A DNA stretch of 13,667 bases from Flavobacteriales bacterium UBA4660. GTDB lineage: Bacteria > Bacteroidota > Bacteroidia > Flavobacteriales_D > Sanyastnellaceae. Each line of letters opens with the position of its first letter. Within the stretch, counting starts at the first letter, position 1. The notes under the pieces were generated by a model, which worked only from the letters and a program-made list of their open reading frames with translations, had not been told where the DNA came from and did not search any database. Positions 1-5,715 of this stretch are shown in pieces. The stretch covers positions 773 to 14,439 of the forward strand of contig DHLU01000118.1 of NCBI GenBank assembly GCA_002405435.1, read 5' to 3'. The position numbers and the translations under genes are program-made.

Positions 1-827
1 ATCAGCGTCTCCGCCCGGTAGTTGGTGCGCACAAATCCTTCGTGCCAGTTGACCCAGGTCGTGTCGGGCAGATGGTTGTTGAGGTAGTGCTCGCTTCCCC
101 AGTGGTTATAGATGACATCCATGACCATCTTGATGCCCGCAGCCTTGCATTCGGCCGAAAGGGCAAGGTATTCTGACAGGGTGCCAAGCCGCCGGTCAAC
201 CGCATAATGGTCGGTGATGGCATAGCCGTGGTATGACTCGCGTGGCTGGTTGTTTTCCTGCACGGGGTTCAGCCATAGAGAGGTCACTCCCAGTTCGCGC
301 AGGTAAGCCAGACGCTCCGAGACCCCAGCCAGGTCTCCTCCATGCCTGCCTTTGGGTGCAGTGCGGTCAGACGGTTCGGCCAGCGCAGGGTGCGTATCGT
401 TGGCCGACTCGCCATTGGCAAAGCGGTCGGGCATGGCGAGGTACATCAGGTCTGACGGACCATGTGGCACCGGTTTGTGTTGTTTTTGCCGAAATACATA
501 TTCCACCGGTAACCGGCCCGTTTCGTCTTCAAAAACCAGGGTCACTGTGCCCGGATTCCGCATGCGCCTCGTCTCGAGTGTGACATACATAAAGTTGTGG
601 TTATCAGCTAATTCTGCCGAAATAACCTGGCAGTTACTCCCGGCACTTACCCGTGTCGGCAATAGGTCTTTACCCTGCACCAGCAATTCAACACGGCTAT
701 CGTCCATGCCCGTAAACCAGTAGGGTGGATCAATGCGGTTTATGGTATGCACCTGCCCGCTTAAGGGTAGTGCTGTTTCACAACAGCAGCAGGCTGCCAA
801 CACCATGTTCATTAATTTTCTTTTCAT
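1..827 (-). CDS. GH13 cyclomaltodextrinase/neopullulanase-like glycosidase, N-terminal part (cut by window edge)
   Basis: The reverse strand is open for 275 codons from an ATG at 825-827 to the window edge, so the 3' part is missing. Residues about 24-118 resemble the immunoglobulin-like N domain of bacterial cyclomaltodextrinases (RIDPPYWFTGM near the start). A GH13 barrel follows, with MPDRFANG at 132-139, GRHGGD at 160-165, SYHGYAITDHYAVD at 198-211 and conserved region I, DVIYNH, at 237-242. The catalytic Asp and Glu lie beyond the window. The family hydrolyses alpha-1,4-glucans or cyclodextrins, and SusA-type homologues act in Bacteroidota starch use. The N-terminus MKRKLMNMVLAACCCC has a lipobox-like LAAC at 10-13, suggesting a lipoprotein; a signal peptidase I site near SGQ (23-25) is the alternative. 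It diverges from a four-module starch-binding protein gene, which supports a glucan role. The exact substrate cannot be told from this part. Confidence 0.9.
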   Translation of the reverse strand, partial: MKRKLMNMVLAACCCCETALPLSGQVHTINRIDPPYWFTGMDDSRVELLVQGKDLLPTRVSAGSNCQVISAELADNHNFMYVTLETRRMRNPGTVTLVFEDETGRLPVEYVFRQKQHKPVPHGPSDLMYLAMPDRFANGESANDTHPALAEPSDRTAPKGRHGGDLAGVSERLAYLRELGVTSLWLNPVQENNQPRESYHGYAITDHYAVDRRLGTLSEYLALSAECKAAGIKMVMDVIYNHWGSEHYLNNHLPDTTWVNWHEGFVRTNYRAETL

Positions 828-831
828 GGAT

Positions 832-885
832 CAATACTTTCGGGAGTGAAGTACAATACTTTTGGCAAAGTGTATTAAGTACACT
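832..885. promoter_or_regulatory. Candidate operator region: inverted repeat plus direct repeats between divergent starch genes
   Basis: Three symmetric or repeated elements are packed into this short divergent intergenic region. AGTGTA-TTAAG-TACACT at 869-885 is a perfect 6-bp inverted repeat. AAGTA-CAA-TACTT at 849-861 is a perfect 5-bp inverted repeat overlapping the forward -7 box. CAATACTTT occurs twice, at 832-840 and 854-862, exactly 22 bp (about two helical turns) apart. Such symmetry on both candidate promoters suggests binding of a dimeric regulator controlling both genes. The regulator is not in the window and its family cannot be told. Confidence 0.45.
857..864 (+). promoter_or_regulatory. 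-7 promoter box (TACTTTTG) of the starch-binding protein gene
   Basis: TACTTTTG matches the Bacteroidota -7 consensus TAnnTTTG exactly and lies 55 nt upstream of the ATG at 920. Transcription would start near 870, at the edge of the inverted repeat at 869-885. No clear -33 TTTG stands 19-21 nt upstream, so an activator may be needed (inference). Confidence 0.5.
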
Positions 886-896
886 ATCTCAGCAAT
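866..896 (-). promoter_or_regulatory. Candidate promoter for the GH13 gene
   Basis: Read on the minus strand, TACACTTTG (866-874) resembles the Bacteroidota -7 box TAnnTTTG with one extra base. An ATTG (893-896) sits 18 nt upstream, roughly where a -33 TTG element is expected. It would give a leader of about 30 nt before the GH13 ATG. The match is imperfect. The -7 box overlaps the inverted repeat at 869-885. Confidence 0.35.
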
Positions 897-919
897 CCAC
901 AAATAAACACACAACACTC

Positions 920-2644
920 ATGAAAAAAGTATACACCTTTTTTATTGCAGCACTCACCATGGTCTGTTTGCAGGCCCAGGTTGATGTGACTTTCGAAGTG
1001 GACATGACCGGGCAGGTAGTATCTGCCAACGGGGTTCACATCGCTGGTAACTTCCAGGATCCCAATGGCGACGGTACACCGGACAATCCGGGTTTGGAGA
1101 ACTGGAATCCCGGTATTTACGAATTGACAGACGCTGATATGGACATGGTATACAGCATCACGCTGTCGCTGGTTCCTCAGCGTTATGAGTTTAAGTTTCT
1201 CAATGGAGACTGGTGGGATTTCGTCGAAGATGTTCCCTCCACCTGTCAGGTAGAGGTAAACGGCAACGACAACAGGTACCTCTATGTTAACGGAGCGGTT
1301 ACCTTCCATACCTGCTATGCCAACTGCGGCGCCTGCGGCAACAATGCCGTTCGTTTCCGTGTTGATCTCTCGCTGCAGGGCGGTGGCAGTGCCAATGGCG
1401 TGCACGTGGCCGGTAACTTCCAAAACCCCGATGGTGACAGCGGCGACTGGGATCCGGGCGCGTTTGAGTTGAATGACCACAACAGCGACACCATCTACGA
1501 GGGATACTACGACATTGGTGCACTCACTACATTCGAGTACAAATTCGTAAATGATGACAACTGGGATACCGGTATGGCTGAAAGTTTCAGCGGTGCATGC
1601 CTCAGCGGCGGTGGTAACCGCACAGAAAAGGTCGGTGCCGGCAATACAGTGCTTCCGCTCTACTGCTTCAATTCCTGCGACCCCTGCTCAGAACCGGTGT
1701 CTATCACCTTTAATGTGGACATGAACACCAATTGCCAGGACTACGATACGGAGGGGGTTAATCTGATGGGTACCCTCACCAACTGGGGAGACGGTGCGCC
1801 GATGAGCGATGATGACAATGACAACATTTATTCGCTTACCCTTGCCCTTCAGCCTGGCAACTACGAGTTCAAATTCCGCGTGGGCGGTGGCGGTTGGGAA
1901 GGCGGATCAAACCGCACCATTGCCGTTGTAGCGGATACGCCGCAGACGCTTCCAAACGTATGCTTCGGTTCTCCGGACCCCTGTGGTACCACCGTGCCTG
2001 CAGCTGATGTGACCTTTGAAGTGAAGGAGCCCGCAGGCACGCCTGTTGGCGCCGGTTACAGCATGTGGCTTATGGGAGATTTCACCGGCTGGCAGTCGGG
2101 AGCCCTCGAGATGAGCGATATCGACGGCGATGACACCTGGACAATTACCATTGCGGATTTCTGTCCGGTGGATGCCTTCTACAAATTTGTGGTAGGCCTC
2201 GATACCCTCAATGTAGATGAGCAGTGGACTGAGGAGTCTGCCGATTTCTCTTCCATAGGAGGCTGTGGTGTTGACAATGGTGCATTCAGCGACAACCGCA
2301 AACTCACCCGTGCTGACGGCAATCCCGTTGCGGTCTGTTTCGTATTTGATACCTGCAACCCTTGTGTGGTTTCCGTTGATGAGGCCACCGCATTCAGCGG
2401 ACTTAACGTGTTTCCTGTTCCTGCGGTTGACCAACTGCAGGTTTCGATGGAACTCACCCGTCCGTCTGCGCTGCAGATTGATCTGATTAATAGTGTCGGT
2501 CAGGTGGTTCTCTCACGTCCTTCAGGCACTGTAAGCGGCTACCAAATGATTAACCTTAACGTAGAGGCCCTGTCGAGCGGTATTTATACGCTCCGGGTTT
2601 CAGACGAATCGGGTTCTGTTACACGGACCATCAGCATCCGCTGA
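920..2644 (+). CDS. Secreted protein with four tandem starch-binding-like modules and T9SS sorting domain
   Basis: This 574-aa protein probably binds starch or a related alpha-glucan outside the cell. The ATG at 920 is chosen because it gives a clean signal peptide (MKKVYTFFIAALTMVCLQAQ); the open frame runs upstream to 725 but would overlap the GH13 gene and its promoter. Four similar beta-sandwich modules follow, starting near residues 21, 143, 260 and 362. Each shows the pattern (V)xFxVDM...GxxxxGNF/TxW...D.D...Y.....YEFKF typical of CBM20/CBM48-like starch-binding folds. Each ends in a cysteine cluster such as CYANCGAC, CFNSCDPC or CFVFDTCNPC. Residues about 490-574 form a T9SS type A sorting domain (NVFPVPA, then GIYTLRV near the end). 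No catalytic domain is visible. Divergence from a GH13 enzyme suggests joint use of starch-like glucans. Ligand specificity is inferred, not proven. Confidence 0.85.
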   Translation: MKKVYTFFIAALTMVCLQAQVDVTFEVDMTGQVVSANGVHIAGNFQDPNGDGTPDNPGLENWNPGIYELTDADMDMVYSITLSLVPQRYEFKFLNGDWWDFVEDVPSTCQVEVNGNDNRYLYVNGAVTFHTCYANCGACGNNAVRFRVDLSLQGGGSANGVHVAGNFQNPDGDSGDWDPGAFELNDHNSDTIYEGYYDIGALTTFEYKFVNDDNWDTGMAESFSGACLSGGGNRTEKVGAGNTVLPLYCFNSCDPCSEPVSITFNVDMNTNCQDYDTEGVNLMGTLTNWGDGAPMSDDDNDNIYSLTLALQPGNYEFKFRVGGGGWEGGSNRTIAVVADTPQTLPNVCFGSPDPCGTTVPAADVTFEVKEPAGTPVGAGYSMWLMGDFTGWQSGALEMSDIDGDDTWTITIADFCPVDAFYKFVVGLDTLNVDEQWTEESADFSSIGGCGVDNGAFSDNRKLTRADGNPVAVCFVFDTCNPCVVSVDEATAFSGLNVFPVPAVDQLQVSMELTRPSALQIDLINSVGQVVLSRPSGTVSGYQMINLNVEALSSGIYTLRVSDESGSVTRTISIR

Positions 2645-2668
2645 TTTGTCCAAAGATTTCTAAGAAAG

Positions 2669-2695
2669 CCCGGTCGTATGGCCGGGTTTTTTTTT
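2669..2695 (+). terminator. Rho-independent terminator after the starch-binding protein gene
   Basis: CCCGGTC and GGCCGGG form a 7-bp stem (one G-T pair) around a GTAT loop, followed by nine T. It lies 24 nt after the stop codon and insulates this gene from the next unit. Confidence 0.9.
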
Positions 2696-2732
2696 GGTTA
2701 AATACGCAGCAAACGCAAAGGCAGCCAGCCCA

Positions 2733-2740
2733 TACCTTTG
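2733..2740 (+). promoter_or_regulatory. -7 promoter box (TACCTTTG) of the first Cys-rich/SprB-repeat gene
   Basis: TACCTTTG is an exact TAnnTTTG match 17 nt upstream of the ATG, just after the preceding terminator. The same octamer serves rnpB at 8480-8487. No clear -33 TTTG is seen. The leader would be only about 10-12 nt. Confidence 0.5.
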
Positions 2741-2757
2741 ACATCCCAAAGCAAAAA

Positions 2758-5472
2758 ATGATGAAAAAAGTATTGTTTTTGCTCGCCTTCACCAGCACGG
2801 TTCAGGCGCACGCCCAGGTACAATACCTGTATCTCGATACCCTGTGTTCGGGCAATTGCCCGGGTGTCCCTCCGGAATACACCACAGTGCAGCTGTATGC
2901 CCACTGCACTGACCCGTCCGATGTAATCTCTACGGTATTCGGACTGCAGGAAACACCGCTCTATATCACCACAGACTGCTGTTTCTACCAAAGTGCCCTC
3001 GGCAGCAACTCGGGCAGTTCGGTTAACTGTTCGTTTTGCAGTTTTTTTCCTGATGCCTGTTACGACAGCTGGGTGACCATCGGCTGCGCATGCTCGGCGG
3101 ACTGCGGTGCGGGTTTTCTTCTCCAAAGTCCCGGCCAGCCCTGGATAGACGAATTCAACGAAACCCCATGCCCGAATGCCATCGTGATGGATGATGTGAT
3201 CGGCGGGGCCTGGCTGGTTTTGCCTGACAATCCGAGTGGACTTGCCGGTGATGACCTTGATGTGTTGTTGGGACAATTTACCGTGTGCGGGTCGCTGTGC
3301 GCGACGGTGAATATTCAGATATTTCCTCAGTATGCCGGGCCGGGATCGCCAGCCATTCAGCAAACCGGACTCACGGTAGGATCGGGTTGCGAAGTGGCAT
3401 GTGAGCAGCCCGGCTGCATGGATCCGGAAGCAGCCAATTACGATCCGGCGGCAGACTGTGAACCCTTAGGTACCTGCGTATACTGCAACCTGAGCGTGGC
3501 TGAAGTAATTTCCACCGATCCGCTGTGCGCTTATTCCAGTAATGGCAGTCTTGACATAGATGTGGAGGGTGGAGAAGGATTTGTGCGCTACTTCCTTGGA
3601 GAGAACAATAACCTGACAGGGGTTTTCGGTGGCCTCGGCAATGGCAACTACACAGTGCTTGTGGTTGACGAGTATTTCCAGCCCGGCAATCCGGGTAATG
3701 CCATTCTGCCCGATGGCTGCACGCTGGCAGTGGAAGTTGAAATCTACACCCCGTCGGTTGTCTATGCGAACGCGCTCAATACGCCCGTTTCGTGCTACGG
3801 CGACGAAGACGGCTGCGCGCAGGTGGATATTTCGGGGGGAACCGGCGCGCTGGATATAGAGTTGAAAGACTGCAACACCGGGTTGTTTATTGGCGGCGGC
3901 AACCTCAATCTTCCGGCGGGTGAATTTTGTCTGCTCGAACCCGGCGCTTATTACTGGTTGGTGACAGACGCATCCGGTTGCGCATACGCATCCAACTGTT
4001 TCAATATCGCTGCGCCACCTCAGTTGCAGTTGGCGGTCAGCCAGGTGGCCGGGGTGGAATGTCCGGGCGCAGGCACCGGATCAGCCACGGTCAGCGCCTT
4101 GGGCGGCACCGGTGATGTTGATTTTTCCTTTTCGGCCGGAGGCCCTTTCAGTATCGAGAGCGGGGTGTTCGACGGGGTGTTATTTGCAGGAAACTACACG
4201 GTGTTTGGACAGGATGCATCCGGCTGCACGGCTCAGGCCAGTTTTGTCATCACGTCTCCGGATCCCATTGTCAATGCCAGTTCGACCACACCCACCACCT
4301 GCCTCTATACCGAAGATGGCTGCGTCACCTTTGCGGCAGCCGGGGGCAACGGAGCAGAATATACGTTTAGCCTCAATGGCGTCGAATACCCGGAAGGTGC
4401 TGATGTATGCGGATTGATGCACATGGTCTATCCGCTTTCCATCGCTGATGCAGATGGTTGTGTGCAGTCATTTGAACTCGCCATTCCGGGCCCGCCGGCC
4501 ATTGATCCGAACGAGACGGTTGAAGATGTGAGCTGTCAGGGAGATGAAGATGGCGTCATGGTGTTGGCTCCTTCCGGCGGAGCAGGGGGGCCTTATATCC
4601 TGACGCTCAATGGTGTCGAACAAAGCAATACCCTCTTCACGGATCTTGCACCGGGCGACTATGCCGTGCAGTTCACTGACGCCGCAGGCTGTGTGCTGGA
4701 TGTGGTCTTTGCGGTCAATGAACCGGATGCGTTGGATGCCTCGGCAACGGTCTCTAATGCCCTATGCGCTGGTGATGCCACGGGCATGGTCTCGGTGGAT
4801 GCGGTCGGCGGCAACGCGCCCTATACCTTCTACCTCAACGGAGGCGTTCCTCAGGAGGAGCCTTTGTTTGAAGGCCTGAGCAGTGGAACCTATGCGCTGG
4901 AGGTGATTGACGCCAACGGCTGCGCGTTCCCTTTCAGCGCAACCGTAGGGGAGCCTGCACCGCTTCAACCGGGCAGCATTGAAACAGTCTGCACCTCTTC
5001 TTCTGCAGCCTGCGATGGAATGGCATCGGCAGCGATTTCCGGCGGTACCGGACCTTATGGCTGGCAGTGGGTTGATGGCGGCGGAGAGACCGTGTCTGAG
5101 GCGGCGGCACCCGACAACCTGTGTGCGGGTACCTACACCGTTACCGCTACCGACGCTAATGGCTGTCAGGCCTTGTTTGCAGGCGTTGTCGACATATGTG
5201 TTGGTATAGCCGAGCCCATGGGAGGCGTGCAGGCATGGCTAAGCCCCAACCCCGCGTCGGCATCATGCTTTTTGCACCTGACCGGTTGGCGAGGGGAGCC
5301 CCTGGTGGTTGAGCTATGGGATGCGGCCGGTCATCTTGCGACCCGGCAGGTGTTAAATGCCCCGGCCGATCATGAGCGTCTCGCCCTTCCCGTCGCGATG
5401 CTTTCTTCCGGCTACTACCACCTCAGCATTACAGGAAAACACCGGGTCGTACTGAAACTGGTGCGCGTATGA
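2758..5472 (+). CDS. Large secreted Cys-rich/SprB-repeat protein with T9SS sorting domain (paralogue 1)
   Basis: This 904-aa exported protein has a recognisable layout but no assignable function. A signal peptide (MMKKVLFLLAFTSTVQAHAQ) precedes a Cys-rich domain of about 190 residues that I cannot name. Its core at 72-109 includes TDCCFYQS, VNCSFCSFFPD and CYDSWVTIG; GGAW and LLGQFT follow. A GCMDPEAANYDP...C linker starts at 219. From about 254 to 810 come seven SprB-like repeats of roughly 75 aa, each with a C.G...G opening, a GGxG core, and a closing DA(N/S)GC. Residues 825-904 are a T9SS sorting domain (WLSPNPA, GYYHLSITG). SprB-like repeats occur in large surface adhesins of gliding Bacteroidota, so cell-surface adhesion is a guess. 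The ATG at 2761 is an equally possible start. The neighbour at 5716 is a paralogue with the same architecture. Confidence 0.85.
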   Translation: MMKKVLFLLAFTSTVQAHAQVQYLYLDTLCSGNCPGVPPEYTTVQLYAHCTDPSDVISTVFGLQETPLYITTDCCFYQSALGSNSGSSVNCSFCSFFPDACYDSWVTIGCACSADCGAGFLLQSPGQPWIDEFNETPCPNAIVMDDVIGGAWLVLPDNPSGLAGDDLDVLLGQFTVCGSLCATVNIQIFPQYAGPGSPAIQQTGLTVGSGCEVACEQPGCMDPEAANYDPAADCEPLGTCVYCNLSVAEVISTDPLCAYSSNGSLDIDVEGGEGFVRYFLGENNNLTGVFGGLGNGNYTVLVVDEYFQPGNPGNAILPDGCTLAVEVEIYTPSVVYANALNTPVSCYGDEDGCAQVDISGGTGALDIELKDCNTGLFIGGGNLNLPAGEFCLLEPGAYYWLVTDASGCAYASNCFNIAAPPQLQLAVSQVAGVECPGAGTGSATVSALGGTGDVDFSFSAGGPFSIESGVFDGVLFAGNYTVFGQDASGCTAQASFVITSPDPIVNASSTTPTTCLYTEDGCVTFAAAGGNGAEYTFSLNGVEYPEGADVCGLMHMVYPLSIADADGCVQSFELAIPGPPAIDPNETVEDVSCQGDEDGVMVLAPSGGAGGPYILTLNGVEQSNTLFTDLAPGDYAVQFTDAAGCVLDVVFAVNEPDALDASATVSNALCAGDATGMVSVDAVGGNAPYTFYLNGGVPQEEPLFEGLSSGTYALEVIDANGCAFPFSATVGEPAPLQPGSIETVCTSSSAACDGMASAAISGGTGPYGWQWVDGGGETVSEAAAPDNLCAGTYTVTATDANGCQALFAGVVDICVGIAEPMGGVQAWLSPNPASASCFLHLTGWRGEPLVVELWDAAGHLATRQVLNAPADHERLALPVAMLSSGYYHLSITGKHRVVLKLVRV

Positions 5473-5477
5473 GTTGG

Positions 5478-5502
5478 CGTAAAGGTCTAACATGGCTTTA
5501 CG
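5478..5502 (+). repeat. Perfect 7-bp inverted repeat just after paralogue 1
   Basis: CGTAAAG and CTTTACG are perfectly complementary around an 11-nt loop, 5 nt after the stop codon. No T-run follows, so it is not a standard terminator; it may be a 3' mRNA stem or a weak termination site. The rest of the 243-bp gap (5473-5715) holds a TAACGT-A-TAACGT direct repeat at 5626-5638 and the promoter at 5662; I see no small gene in it. Confidence 0.45.
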
Positions 5503-5661
5503 TTCGATAAAGTAGTGAATTCTGTCGATAGAAACTTGATTTTGCGGGGCATCCTGCAGCCGTGTTTTTCGTCTGACTAGCGCGGTGAGGGTGGTATTTT
5601 GAGTGAATAACTTAACTTCTTGCCGTAACGTATAACGTCGCGGACAAAATGCACGCAGGTT

Positions 5662-5669
5662 TATATTTG
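5662..5669 (+). promoter_or_regulatory. -7 promoter box (TATATTTG) of the second Cys-rich/SprB-repeat gene
   Basis: TATATTTG is an exact TAnnTTTG match 46 nt before the ATG at 5716, giving a leader of about 40 nt. With the 243-bp gap, it suggests paralogue 2 has its own promoter rather than depending only on read-through. No convincing -33 box is seen. Confidence 0.5.
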
Positions 5670-5715
5670 GCCTTCCTTAGATCACTTCAAACAACTTAAA
5701 TTTTACATAGCACCC

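Noticed and set aside
725..919. 65-codon N-terminal extension of the starch-binding protein
   Set aside because: It would overlap the divergent GH13 gene and both promoters, and would bury a typical signal peptide inside the protein.
884..1480. Antisense open frame of 198 aa over the starch-binding gene
   Set aside because: It lies opposite a well-supported secreted protein, has no recognisable domain and begins over the promoter region; it is a shadow frame.
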